Notes under the pieces: model-generated
The model's database searches: none
The model's input: the letters and a program-made list of their open reading frames with translations, nothing else
Told to the model about the DNA's origin: nothing
Shown: piece by piece, positions 33,001-46,420 of the stretch
How positions within the stretch are numbered: the first letter of the stretch is position 1
How the letters are laid out: each line of letters starts with the position of its first letter
DNA from: Sciurus carolinensis
Taxonomy: Eukaryota; Chordata; Mammalia; Rodentia; Sciuridae
NCBI RefSeq assembly: GCF_902686445.1
Contig: NC_062218.1
Location: forward strand, 10,453,015 to 10,517,014
Direction of reading: 5' to 3'
DNA length: 64,000 bases
Position numbers and translations under genes: made by a program

Positions 33001-36000
33001 GATGGAAATAAAATGGCATGTGAAACTTCTTTTTTAAGTAAGAATATGCCCAGTTATTGACAGTGCCTACATGGAGTTAAACTCACTCCAGTGCTATGCA
33101 GTTTTGTTGGCATGGAATATTGCTATTAATTTTGAAAATTAAGGGCCTCAAACAAATGCAATACTGCCAACCACCCTGAAAAAAGAGTCATATATTATGG
33201 ATTTTGTGTGTCTAGTATATCCTATGTTCATCCTCAAAGACATTAGTTTGAATTTGATTTAAATGAAATACAAGATTGTCTTTAGCACAAAAGAGAAAAT
33301 TTGACATTGGCATCATCCTCAGCATCATTTTTATTTTTGTTCTTGGCCGTTACCATGGATATTTTGCTTATGCCATCTTTTTCCATTTTTTTTTCTTTTC
33401 TAATTTAATTTGGTTTGCTTAAATGTAGCATGCAATCAATAAAAATGCAATGAAAATCAGCTGAGAAGAATTTTGGGGGTTGTTTATATGGGAAGGAAAA
33501 CATTTTATTATGGGAAGGAAAATATATTCAGAGCAGGTAACATATGCATAAAGAACCATAGGCTAAAGATTAGTGAAGACATTCCAGTGGCTCAACCCAC
33601 AGGTGTCTGAATGTGTCCTCAAAGTGTCTATGTCTTCTTATTTTGCAAAGCACCCTATTATTTTTTTGAGGAAATCCCCCTTTTCATGAGTTAAGTAATT
33701 TTAAGTTTCTGGTCCTTGGCAACTAAAGAACTCTGACAAATTCAAAAGGGTTGTTAAATATTTTATTAGAATACTTTACAAAGACCAGGTGAATAAATTA
33801 GATGTAGGTGACTTACACAGAAACAGATAAAAATAGGAATTAGGAAAATTGTGAAAGTCATTTTAAACTACAAACTTTAAAGCAGAAATACACAAGAAAA
33901 TGTCTCAAAATGCTTCTAATGGAACTTATTGAAAATTTATATTAATTCAAATTAAAATAAAAGACCAAGAAGGAGAAATCAAAGTGTTTGGACTCTAGGG
34001 TGTGAAAGTATGCAATTGCCATGTTAGCACATGAGACAAAACTTTGGAATAATCATATTTTAGTTCTACATAGGTTAATGCAATCTTTACAAATAATGAA
34101 GTTAATATTCAGCAATATGTTATGATTATCACTATTTTTATCTTAGAAAAACCAATATGAAGCATCAAATACTCAGTTTTAATGTAAATTCTTTGGGAGA
34201 AAATGCAATTAGTCCTTTTTCTGGCTCTGTTTATAATTCAATATGTAGAGTAAGCATACATTCTCAAGCATTTTGTCTATGATGTTTCCATGTAAGTGTT
34301 AAATTATTTAAAATGGAGGATGGTCTGAACCTTCATCTTTGTCAAGTTATTCCACCTACAGGTAATGGTTAAGATGTTAATGAGTAAGTACTTGATATGC
34401 TATAACACCCTGCAAATTCTAGATGTGTCACCTTTTAGACTATATGCAGATGTTAATTTCAAATTATTTTGCTTTTTTTTTTTTGGTCACAATCTAGAAG
34501 ACAGTCTTCTTAAATATTAATGAATGTTTTTTCTCAAACATATTTTGACATGATCTTGAGAGACAGTAATGCCATTATATTCTTTTAGACAGTAGATGGT
34601 ATATCAATTATTCATTTAACTATTATATTGCATACAAATATAAAGGTCACAATAATACTTTTAATAATGCCATCTAGAAATACATTTCTTGTAGTTGAAG
34701 ATTTATGTAAAAATATTTTAAAAATAGCTGGCATTTTTGTTATGTTTGAGTATATAATATACAGTTAAACCTCTGCTTTCTGGTCTATGTTGAGAGATTT
34801 GTTTAACTATGAATTTAAAAGAGATTGTTGAAATTTCTTAGAAGTTCATACATACACTAGTGTCTAAGTCAATATGTGAAAAAACTTCAACATGATTTTA
34901 TTTCAAATTAATATTCATTAGTATGATTCTGTTTGCAAATCTCAAAGACAATGAAATATTCAATAATATACTTAGTGATACAGTAGATAATTATTTCAAT
35001 CAAAGATACTGCTTTCCCATACTGTTCAAATTTCCAGCATGTTTTCAATCATTGAAATGTGGATATTTGGATTCTATAGGAAAGATAAGGAAGGCAGTTA
35101 TGTCTGCCCTGATTTGAAGAGTTCTAATGATAAAGGTTCAGTAAACCATGAATGTTTTTACTTAATTAAATTTTATGGCCATAAATGGCATTGCTGACAA
35201 GTATAATCTTAATCTTCATCTGAATTTTCAATGATATGTGTGTGCATGTGTGAGTTTAAACAAATAGGAATTCTAAATTTCAATATCCTTTGGTTTCCAA
35301 ATATTAGATAATTCCTTAATAAAAGTTCTTTAATAGCTTTAAGTGTTCTCAAAAGTTGCAGTGAGAATTATAATGTCTAAACTATAGAGATGTGCCTCAT
35401 GGTCATTGTCTTTAAGTAGTTTAATGTTATTGCACTACTAACTTTATTTGGCCTAACAAATAGTTATTGCTTGTATCCATCTAAGAAGGAGATTAGGAAA
35501 CGGAAAAATATTAAATGAACTAAGATGAAAACTAGGATTTCTAATAGCAAGAAACAATAAAACAACAATTATAAATTTAAAAACCTTATATCAACCTTCA
35601 AAAGTGAATATTTTAAATAGTTTTATGTTTAATAATCTTTAGAATGTGGTTTCATTTTTTCTATATTCATTAAAAAATCCGGATGATCTTCAACTCCATC
35701 TTTTTACATTACATTGGTATAATTTGAATTGCAAATATTTTGCCCCATAATAAAATGAATTATGTATTAAGTAAAGATTTCCATTTTAATTATGAACAAT
35801 TTTTCATTCTTTCAGAATTTTATGAGATTCTTGCCATTTATAAAAACTTTACAATTGAGTGGTTTCATCAAGATGAATATTGTGATCCTTCTCTTTCTTT
35901 TCAAAAGATACGACCCAATTGTGAATGATCAAACACATCACACATGTTCAGTCTTACTCTGAGAAGTTTTTTACTCTGTCACTTTCTTTAGAGTCAAAGC

Positions 36001-36517
36001 ACATCATAAATACAAGAGAAGGTAAAAGTCCTCCTAGAAATGTTACCTGGAATACCTGAATGGAGACGTGGTGTCTGAATGAATGTTTGATTGCATTTCT
36101 CATTGTGGTGCACCTGTATGCATTGGCTTATTCCAATTAGATTATTTTTTTTCTATTTGGGTAGACACAATACTTGTATCAACGATGTCCTTATTCCCCA
36201 GGGATAGGAGAAAGAAAAGACAATGATTCTCTACTGTCATTGTGTCACTGACACATTTCCTTATGGTAAGTGATGTAGTTCTGAAAACAATACATTTTCT
36301 TTCCTTTCCTTCCATGCTTGTTTTATGCTTCCCTTCCTGAATGCAATTTTAATGTTGTTTTCATCCTGTTAGAAAAAAGTCAGAAGACAGTGTATGTATA
36401 CTTCTTATGTGCTTAAGAAATAGCATAACTCATTTTGTCTTATTTATATCTCTAACAACAAAGAATGATTTTGCACATTAAAATATGCTTTTCTCCCATC
36501 TGTCTCCCATTTAAGTA
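33001..36517. other. Repeat-poor AT-rich region
   Basis: About 3.5 kb with no named repeat or gene recognised. Very low CpG, no long open frame. Could be ordinary intergenic or intronic DNA. Confidence 0.5.
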
Positions 36518-36559
36518 CAGTTGTCAAAGTTCAGTTGTCATAGTTGAATTGTCATAGCA
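36518..36559. repeat. Three tandem 14-bp units
   Basis: CAGTTGTCAAAGTT, CAGTTGTCATAGTT and GAATTGTCATAGCA in direct succession. The first two differ at one position. Confidence 0.85.
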
Positions 36560-36602
36560 CCAGATTCAACCAAGAGTCTTCTTCATGCAATGCAGGGGCT
36601 AT

Positions 36603-36946
36603 TGCTGTGGTCTGAATATTGACCATTCCCTGAAGGCCCATGTATCCAAGGCTTGGTCCACAGGTGGTGCTGCTGTGGGCGGGGCCTAGCAGGAAGCTCT
36701 TCATCACTGTGGCCTTGCAGGGGATGATGTGACCTGATCAGTCTCTTTTTGCTCCTGTGCAACATGTAACCATTTTGTTCCTATAGATCCTCTAGCATTT
36801 ACCTCACAGTATTTTTTTCCTTCCCCAGAACTGAGCCCTGTGGGTTTCCATGACTCTGAACTTCCAAAACTGTGAGCTAAATAAAGCTTTTCTATGTCAG
36901 CTGTCTGAGGCATTTTCGTGGCAGTCATGTGAATCTGACAAATACA
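36603..36946 (+). mobile_element. MLT1-like (ERVL-MaLR) LTR
   Basis: Opens 'tgctgtggtctgaatatt', contains 'gtgggcggggcctagcaggaagc', 'ttccaaaactgtgagctaaataaagc' (a polyadenylation-signal region common to MLT1/MaLR LTRs) and ends near 'aatctgacaaataca'. Ends are approximate, and I see no clear target duplication. Confidence 0.7.
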
Positions 36947-37849
36947 TTCATATACTTATTGCCATCATAAAATGTATCAAATTGAATTTTAATTATCTGT
37001 CTCAGTCACTTGAATATAAATTGTTTGGGAGGTAATGTGTGATTAATTATCAACCTTATTAAATGTATTGTTTTGACAAAGGACAGGCATTCAACAGAAG
37101 CACTGAATTTTATTACAGAAGACTATGCAAAAGCTTACTTCATATTTCCTCATGAATCTTAATTTTTATTATTTTTCCAAAGGATGTTTGATAGAGTATA
37201 AAAGGGTTAATCAATAAAAGATTGAATGTAAAATAATCATTAATATTTTTTCTATTTTGTCTGTCCTCCGTTTCTCTAAAGCCAAACTTGCCATAGAAGC
37301 TTGGTGTTCATTTCCAAGGGCATGTGCTATGCAATCACTCAACAAAGCAAGAGATTGAGGGACCAAAGTTGTCTCAGTCAAATAAGAAACCACAGGGGTC
37401 ACCAAACTGGGGATTAGACTGTGGATGACTTAACCAGATAGATCCAGAGAATGAACACAATATTGTAGTTAGTCTGATTAAAATTAAGCTATAAAATTCA
37501 TTGTCCCATCTAAGAGACTAAGAAGAGGGTGCATCTTGGATGGAGGAAAAGTTATTATAAACATTTGTAAACCTATTTTAAGGGAGAAACAATTACCAGA
37601 TATTCTACTTTCCTTCCTCTGGAATTAGAGACATGTTTGCTTGTTTCTAATTTTACATAAAGGGAATTAAGGTCATTATTTATTGATTATCATTCCAAAT
37701 TCCTCTCTATATTAAACATTTCTATGCTGTTGCATAAGTATATCTTAGTTTATTTTATTGATACCTATTATATCAATATTCTGCATCATATTCATTGATT
37801 CTAATGTGGACCAACATTGGTTTGAACAGTTTTAGAGTAAGATGAAAAA
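36947..37849. other. Unassigned AT-rich DNA
   Basis: No gene or named repeat recognised. Confidence 0.45.
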
Positions 37850-38400
37850 CCTTCCTAGGAATACAGCTGCACATCCCTTGCTGTGGTTGACATGAAGACA
37901 TCCCACCTAGACCCCTTTCCAAGGAGGAGCTATGTGTAGGGTTTCAGGGAATCTAGTCACTGGAGAGACTCCAGTTGTCAGCTCAGTTCTTTCTTTTTCT
38001 TCTTCTTCTTCTTTTTTTGGGGGGGTTAACAGGGATTGAACTCAAGGTCACTGAACCACTGAGTCACATCCCCAACCCTGTTTTGTATTTTATTTAGAGA
38101 CAGGGTCACACTGAGTTGCTTAGGGCCTTGCTTTTGCTGAGTCTGGCTTTGAACTCCCGATCCTCCTGTCTTAGCCTCTTGAACAGCTGACATTATAGGT
38201 ATGTGCCACTGGGCGTGACAGTTATCAGCTCTTTCAAGACCAATCTGTGATTCAGAGGACCACCTGTCTCAAGGATATAAAAAGTTCATCAATCTGTTCT
38301 GTTGTGGGAGAAAAAAATGGAAAATTTTACTCCACAATACTCTTCTGGGTAAGTAAAGGTTTTCTTGATCCTGCAACCTGTCCAAACTTGCTCCATATCC
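37850..38400 (+). mobile_element. Possible ERV LTR, interrupted by a SINE
   Basis: With the SINE at 37985-38218 removed, the sequence has a TATA box-like 'gatataaaaag' near 38274 and a downstream 'gtaaaggttttcttgatcctg' that recalls the R/U5 region of class I LTRs. No clear ends or target duplication. Confidence 0.3.
37985..38218 (-). mobile_element. B1-ID dimeric SINE, antisense
   Basis: CTT-rich tail, ID half ('gggattgaactcaaggtc', 'ctgagtcacatccccaaccc') and B1 half ('gagacagggtcacactgagttgctt', 'cgatcctcctgtcttagcctc', 'ggtatgtgccactgggcgtg'). Flanking repeats cagttgtcagctc (37972-37984) and cagttatcagctc (38219-38231) differ at one base. Confidence 0.95.
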
Positions 38401-38849
38401 TTTCCCTTTGCTGATGCTGATTCTTTAAAAAAGATACCTGGCACTCATGGTGCTCAGGGCCAGAAATAAGGGGGGAAATGGGGCTTAGGAACTGTGTTGG
38501 TCACTGCCCAGCAGGCAATAAAGAACTCATCACTGCTTATAGGATACTTGGGAGATGGATACAAGGATTCATTCAGACTTAAATTTTCCATAGTGGTGAA
38601 GTTGGTGGGTTCTCAGTGGAAGAGAATGCACTAGTTGATATGACATTGCAGATATTTGAAGCATATCAAAGCAAAAATACATATAAGGACAATAGTACAG
38701 GATGATCCTTGCTAAGTATCATTAATACTATCCTTAACCAGGGTCAGTATCCCAATTAAAAGTCACTGTTTCCCAGTTCCTTAAAATAAATGAGATCTTA
38801 TAATTGGACTTAATAACTGAAAATTACTGACTTCACAGGAGAAAATCAC
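38401..38849. other. Unassigned DNA before the ancient L1
   Basis: No gene or named repeat recognised. Confidence 0.4.
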
Positions 38850-41794
38850 AGCTCTGGAGCAAGGATTTGACATAATGACTTGTGGCCTAGAACAAGATGT
38901 CAATTGAGTAAGACCCTTTAGCAATCATCTCCACACAGAGACATCTATGAACAGCTAGTCATGCACTGAACTACCTTCACAAGATCAAAGGAAGCCAAAT
39001 AAGGTTTGCACAATAATACGAAAAGATGCATTAAAGAAAACAAGAAGAAAAGAGTTGCCCATCTTACACCTCTTCCCAATTCTAAACAATGCAGCATGAA
39101 GAAAGTAGCGTCTTGCTTGGGAAAGGGAAAGGAATTAAGTTCAGGTGCTAGACTGGAATCTCAGTTCTAGGTTCGCCATGATGAAACATGGTGCCAGACA
39201 GAGTCCTAAGGATCCTGTCTTCAGGCCAGTATCTGAAGACTGAGCCACTGGATCAAGGGGCTGCTTCTACCAACCCACTCCCAACACAGTTTGGAGGAAG
39301 TCTCTACTTGCTGGGAGACTGAACAGGAAAGTAAAAAGGGCCTTGCCTTGGAATGCAGTGTTTAGCCTGATATGCTAAAATCCAACAACTTACAGAAAAC
39401 AATGGCATCCCTCTGAATGTTATACTCACAGATGAAGTCTTTCTATCTGCCTAAGCACCAGGTGGGGACCTGCACCCCAGTGGAACAGACATGTTTTGAC
39501 TTGAATTACCACCAGCCATTCTGTGGGTTTGGTGAATATTCCCCAAACTGTACAGATCCCCACAGCTAAAAGACTGTGGTATAATCCAGGTTAGACTCAG
39601 TCTTAGTGGCCAAGAGTGCTTCCCATACCCCTCCTTCAACCTCAGGCAGCAAATTATGGAATACAGCTCTATCCATGGGTGGTAGGATAGGAAAATCAGC
39701 CTAAGACTTTGTCTTAGACTCAGTGATGGGAATATAAAACACAAACTTGAGCACATACCAATGGCCCATGTGCACAGATCAGTATATCTAGGGATCCATA
39801 TTGGTGCCAAGTAGAGACTAAGAACTTAATTGGTTAGACTTATATTGCAACAAGCATCAACTCTGGCTGTTGAAGCAAGTTCAAGTCATGAGAGCACTTC
39901 AGATGTAGGCAGCCTTTGCCAGTGCTGGCCTTGGTCCAGCCCCTGTGCTGTCTTGCTCTCAGCAGGCCATGTGTTCTGGGTGTGACCCAGCATTGAACTG
40001 CAGCATTTGTGGCCATAGGACTTCCCACCTCTACTCCCCCTCAACTCAAGGCAGCACAACATGAAGAGAGTAATTTCCTATTTTGGGTTGGGGAAAGGCA
40101 ACCTCACTCCACAGTGAGGTTCAGAGCCATTCAGAATCTGGAAACACCTGACCACAAATCAATGACTGTGCTTGAGGTATCTGGGTTCCCCGATCCTATA
40201 TGGAGGCTTCAGTGGATGGCCTACCTTGTAGGCACTCTCCCATTTCATTCTAAATAATACCATTTGTGAATTTAGGATAAACCTGGTCTTTGGGCACATT
40301 CTAGTGCTGAAACAGTGTCAACACAACTGCAGACATGTGGCAAACCTGGATTTAGATTGCCATCTAGTGCTGAAATAAAAGAAGTAATTGTATGCTCAGA
40401 AAAATTATGCAGTGTCCTTAGACTTTCTGATGGTCTCAGACAAACCCAGATCATGACAACTGGAATAAATATTTAATCTTTGAATGTGCAGACAAAAGTT
40501 TATGCCAATAAACATTACGAACTTTCAAAGGATCATGATCTCACTAAGTGGCCAAAATGAAGTGCCAGAAACTGACTATGCAGCAACTAATATGTAAAAA
40601 CTTATAGAGAATACAAAAGAGCTATTTTTAAGAAACAAAATGAGCTTCAGTAAAACACAGTAAAATGATTCACTAGTATATTAGGAAAGCTAGAGACTGC
40701 AAAAATAAAAATTAAATCCCAAAAACACTTGAGTTGAAAAGTATACTAAGCAAAGCAAAAAACGTAATAGAAGGCATCAGAGGCAGAACTGATTAAACAG
40801 AAGAAGGAACTGATGAGCCCAAAGGTAAAATATTTGAAAATACACAAGGGGCGGGAGGATAAACAACATCAACAAACAAAAGAAGTGGAATTAAGAAAGT
40901 TTACAAGAAATTTGGGACGTTAGAAGAGCAAGTATTTTGGCACTAAGTTTCAAGTGGACTTGAGAATACCTAAGGGGTAGAAGAAGAATTATTCAAAAAC
41001 TTGATAACAAATAAATTATACAAGGATACTGATATCTAGGTAAAAAGAGTTGAAAAGTTGTAAGTGAAATTAAACTTGAATCACCTCCAAAAGAGGATTA
41101 GCAACACAGAGAAGATTCTCAAAACAGAAATAGAAAAGGATTAATAATGCTTTGGGTAGTCCAATTGGCCTGAGAGCAGATTTCAGAAGAAATTATACAA
41201 ATTAGGAGAGAAGTATGAGCTTTGCATATTATCGAAAGTAATAATTTTAAAAGCTGCCAAACTAGAATATTGTACAAGCAAAGATATGTTTAGAAATGAA
41301 GAAATGAAGATAATTCTCAGATAAACAAGCAGAGAAAATTCATCACTGCCAGACCCAACTTACAGAAAATTCTAAAGAAGGTTCTTCAAACTGAAAAGAA
41401 GACATGCACACAAGTATGAAGAAAATATTACAATATATGAAATTCACTGGTAAGTGGAGGAGGACTAATTCCAATACTTTAAACATGGTAGATAAATACT
41501 TACATATTTAGTTTAAAGACTAAAAAAATCACAATTAAAAAATAACTACATTAATACCTTAAGAAATAAGAAATATAGAAAGTTGTAAAATGAAACATTA
41601 GAAATTCAAATGTGAGGAGAACTGCAGGGCAAATGTAGTTTTTTTTTTTAATTAGGGTGTTTTCTGTCTTTTTTCTCACCTTTAATTTCGTGTTGTTTCT
41701 ATCTTTTCAAAATAGATTGTAACACAAAGTGTATTGTAAGCCATATAGTAACTAAAAAGCAAGAGGGTAAAGAAAATATGATAAATATATCATA

Positions 41795-42260
41795 TATATC
41801 ATATATGTATATATACACACATATATGATGGAATTGGAATATTACTCAATTTTAAAGAAGAATGAAATTATGCCATTTGCTGGTAAATGGATGGAGTTAG
41901 AGGATATCATGCTGAGTGAAATAAGCCAAAATCCAAAAAACCAAAGCCTGAATGTTTTCTGTGATATGTAGATGCTAATTCACAATAATGGTGGGAGGCA
42001 CTAGGGAAGAATGGAGTTACTTTAAATTAGGTAGAGAGGAGTGAAGGGAGGGGAAGGGGTATGGGGAAAGAAGAATAGTAGAGTGAAACAGAAATTATTA
42101 CCTCACGTATATATATGACTGCATGACCACTGTGATCCTACAATATGTACAATCAGAAAAATGAGAAATTATACTCCATTTAAATATTATCTATCAAAAT
42201 GTATAAATGCATTCTACTGTCATGTACAACTAATAAGAAAAAATTAATTTTTTTTAAAAT
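41795..42260 (+). mobile_element. Lineage-type L1 3' end, nested in the ancient L1
   Basis: Preceded by an AT-repeat, then 'ggaatattactcaattttaaagaagaatgaaattatgcc' region, 'gagtgaagggaggggaagg', 'tgactgcatgaccac', 'tgcattctactgtcatgtac' and an A-rich tail. A 5' truncated insertion that keeps only the ORF2 stop region and the 3' UTR. Confidence 0.85.
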
Positions 42261-43001
42261 AATCTATAATAGTTAAATCAAAAATAATAACCAAGAAATC
42301 AAGAAATCAAAATATATTCCCAGTGTAAATCAGTTAACAAAGGAAGACTCAAAAGGAGAAAGGAAAAGAACTACAAAAATTACAAAAAAAAAAAAAAAGG
42401 AAGAACTCCACAAGGCTAAGTTTATGTTGATCATGAGAAACTCACTTCATCTCTAATGGCACACATAGACTGAAAGTGAAAGGATGGGATAAGTTATTCC
42501 ATGCAAATATAAGCCAAAGAAAGCAGGAGCAACCATATCAATATCAGTTAAAATAGATGTTAAAAGCCATCAACAGAGAAGGAATGTCATTATAATGGAA
42601 TCAGTTCAGAAAGACTGGATAACAATTATAAACTTGCTTGCACCCGATAGGATAGCACCAAAATACATAAAACAAGTATTAATAGACTGAAGAGGAAGAT
42701 GCACTCCAGTATACCCATAATAAGGGATTTTAACAACCACTTTCAACACTGACAGGCCATTCAGATAAAACTGACAATGAAACAGTGGAGGTGAACTTGC
42801 AGTCTGGAAGATAGGCCTAACAGACATCTACAGAAGTCACATGGAACAACTGCAGCATCCTCATTTCTTCTCATTGGCACATGGAACATTCTGCAGCATA
42901 CATGATATAGAAGGCCACAAAACAAACCTCACAAGTTTTTGAAAAATTCATATCATGTTGACTGATTTCTCATCACAATGCAACAAAACAGGAAATCAAG
43001 A

Positions 43002-43262
43002 GCTGGGCACGGTGACATATACCTGTATACCCAGTGGTTTGAAGCCTGAAGCAGAAGGCTGAGGAAGGAGTATCACAAATTCAAGGCCAACCTCAGCAAC
43101 ATAGCAAGCCTCTAAGCAACGTAGCAATACCCTGTCTCAAAACAAATAAACAACAACAAAAGAAAAAAACAAAAAATAGGGGCTGGAGATGTGGCACAAT
43201 ATTTGAGTGCCCTTAGTACAAAAAGAAAAAAAGAAAAGAAAAGAAAAATCAATCCCTGGTAC

Positions 43263-43312
<50 letters not shown>
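43002..43312 (+). mobile_element. B1-ID dimeric SINE with a 49-A tail
   Basis: B1 half ('gctgggcacggtgacatatacctg', 'tcaaggccaacctcagcaacatagc', 'ataccctgtctcaaaac'), internal A-rich linker, ID half ('gggctggagatgtggcacaa', 'tcaatccctggtacc') broken by an AAAG-rich insert at 43219-43247, then an uninterrupted A run at 43264-43312. Inserted in the ORF2 endonuclease region of the ancient L1. Confidence 0.92.
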
Positions 43313-43319
<7 letters not shown>

Positions 43320-43333
43320 GAAAAAAACCTTTG

Positions 43334-43405
43334 GAAACTCTAAAAATACATGCAAATTAAGCAAGTTTAGAAATCCTAAAAGCACCTGCAAATTAAGCAA
43401 GTTTA
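43334..43405. repeat. 36-bp tandem duplication
   Basis: Two adjacent 36-bp units (43334-43369 and 43370-43405). They share an identical 19-bp core TGCAAATTAAGCAAGTTTA at 43351-43369 and 43387-43405, with substitutions in the 5' halves. It lies in L1 ORF2-derived sequence. Confidence 0.85.
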
Positions 43406-43979
43406 TTTTGAACAACAAGTGGATCAAGGAAAATATAAAGATGGAAGTATAAATATTTATCTATACAAATGAAAATGTAAATATAGCGTATTAAAATCTT
43501 TGAAAGTAAAAGACACACCAATAAGGGAGAATATAGGTATTAGTTTCTACATGACAAAAGGCAGAAAAACCTTAAATAACCTGTCACTACATCTCAAGGA
43601 GTTACAAAAACAAGAATAGTCCAACCCACAAATTAGTAGAAGGGAAAAAAAATAATATGATCAGAGCCAAAATTAATGAAATAGAATCTAAAAATGACAA
43701 ATGATTACTGAAACAAAGAACTGGCTCTTAAAAAAGGTAAAAAAAAATGAGGAACTCTTAACTTTACTGAGACTTAAGTATAAGACCTCAAGGATGAAAA
43801 AGTATACATCACAAGTGACATGACAGACGTACACAGGACCCTCAAGATCCTGATGAACTATACGCCAGCATAGGCAACAACCTACAAGAAATAGACAAAG
43901 GCCTGAATAGATACATTTCACAGAGACTGAATCATGAGGAAAGAGGAAGCCTCATCAGAACAACAGGTCAGGAAATTGA

Positions 43980-44900
43980 ATTCATAACAAATATTCTCCC
44001 ATTAAAGCAAGGTCCAGGACCAGACGACTTGCTTCACTGCTGAATTCTATCAGACACTCAAAGAACTAGTACAATTATTTTAATTTTTTTTCAAGAAGTT
44101 GAACAGGAGGGAATTCTTTGAAACACATTCTGTGAGGGCATCCTACCCTAAATGAGAAAATATAAAAGTAAAGAAGACTAAAGACCAATATTCCTCTTGA
44201 GTCATGATTCAAAAATCATCAACAGAATACTGACAAGCTAAATGCAACAAATGCCTTCACAATATTATTCAGCATGGTCAAGTTGGATTCATCCCAGGAA
44301 AGCAAGGGTAGTTCCATATACACAAATGAATGAAGGCAATACAACAGATCAACAGAATGACAGAAAAACATGATTATCCCAATAAGTGCAGAACAGGCAA
44401 TTGATAAAATTCAACTTGCATTCCAGAAAAGTGCCCCAAAATTTTAGTATGGAAGGAAATTACCTTAATATGATGAAAGGTGTATATAGCAAACCCACAT
44501 CCATACTACTGAATGGGAGAAAGCTGAAAGCGTTCTCTATGAGACCTGAAGCAAGATAAGGATGCTTGCTTTCACCAATTTTATTCCACATCTTACTGGA
44601 AGGACTTGCCCGTGAAATCAGACAAGAGGAAGAAATGTAGAACATACAAAATAGAAGAGAGGGAGTTGAATTGTCACTGTATGCAGATGACACGACTTTA
44701 CATATAGAAAGCCACAAGATTGCAACAAAAAATACTATTAGAACTAATAAATGAATCTAGCAAATTTCAGAATAATAAATGAACAGAACACTCAATTGTG
44801 TTGCTACATAACAAGAGTGAACTATCTGAAATAGAAATTGAGAAAGGATTCCCATACACAAGATGCAAAATAATATCTATGGAGAAATTGAACCAAGGAA
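43980..44900 (+). pseudogene. LINE-1 ORF2 reverse-transcriptase remnant
   Basis: The region aligns by eye with the L1 reverse-transcriptase domain. Codons at 44680-44694 (tat gca gat gac acg) spell the catalytic YADDT, so the metal-binding aspartates are still encoded. Upstream blocks such as 'caagttggattcatcccaggaaa' (GFIPG motif region, about 44279-44301) and 'atcaacagaatgac' are also recognisable. In an intact element this domain copies L1 RNA at the nicked target. Here stops and frameshifts break the frame on both sides, and no open segment spans the domain, so it is a dead copy. Confidence 0.85.
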
Positions 44901-46420
44901 GCAAGAGATCTCTATAATGAAAATTATAAAATATTTAGGAAAAATATAAAGAAGTAAATTGAAAGACATCCTATGTTCATGGATTGGAAGAATCATTATT
45001 TTTATTATATCCTTGCTACTGTTAGTGGTCTTCAGAATTAATGTAATTCCTATCAAAATGCTAATAGAATGCTAATTTCATAGAATTAGAAAAAAAGTAT
45101 TGTAAAATTTACATGAAACCGCACATACTTACAGACACACACATACACACCCAGAGGAGACAATACACTACTTGATTTCAAAATGTATTATAAAGCTATA
45201 ATTTATCAACATAAATCATTCTATTGTCATGCATAACTAATTAGAACAAATAAAACAATTTAAACAATAAATAAAAAACAAACAATATGATACTATGATA
45301 TTGAAATAAATACAAACATTTAGATCAGTGGAACAAAGTAGCCTTGAAGTAAACCCACACATGTGTATCCAACTAATCTTTGATAAACTCGCAAAGAATG
45401 TGCAATGGAAAAAGACACTCTCTTCAATAGAAAGTGCTAAAAATATTGAATAACCACACAGAGAAAAATGAAATTGCATCCCTGTCTCTCCACAATTACA
45501 AAAATGAACTCAAAATGGATTAAAGACTTAAGGTAAGACATGAAACTAGAAAGAACTTGTGTAATATACAAGATCTCAAAAGCACAAGAAAGAAATATAA
45601 AAACAGACAAAAGATATCATATCAAAGTAGGAAGATTATTCACAGCAAGGGAAATAATCAACACAGTGCAGAGTCAAACTACAGACTAGGGAAACTACAA
45701 ACATACAGAATATGGCATAAATTATATATATTAGAAGGGATTAACGTCCAGAATATGTAAGGAACTAAAGCAAAACTGCAAAAAACAAAAACAAAAAACC
45801 CTACCCAAAACAAAGAGACAAAACCAAATATTCCAGCTATAAAAAGAACAATAGACCTAAATAAGCATTTGACAAAGATATGGCCAATAGATCTATGAAG
45901 AACTGCTCCATGATACCAGTCATTAGGTAAATCCAGATTGAATGCATTATGAGATATCACCTTACTCCAATAAGATTGACTATTATTCAAAAGGAGAATG
46001 ATAACAAGTTCTGACGAGAATGTGGAGAAAAATTAATCCTTATACACAGTCTTTAGGAGTGTAAATTAGCATTTATTATGGAAAACAGTACATGTGTTTC
46101 TCAAAAATTAAAAATAGATGCTTAAATTACCCAACAATGTCTGTGCTGGCATGCATCCAAAAAATTGATGTCAAGGTCAAAGATTTATCTGTTTATCTTT
46201 GCACTTTTCTCCAAACCAAGAAACAAGAACTATCTTCATTCATCTTCTGATTAATTGATAAAGAAAACGTGGGCATATACAAAATGGGATACTACTTAGT
46301 CATAGATAAGAATGAAGACCAGTCATTTGTGATGATGTGAATGGAACTGTCATGTTAACTCAAATGAACTGGGCACTGAATGTCAGATACTGCATTATTC
46401 CACTCATATATGGAATTGTT

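Noticed and set aside
43137..43452. Open frames rich in Phe or Lys on both strands
   Set aside because: They are translations of the 49-base A tail and the A-rich SINE linker.
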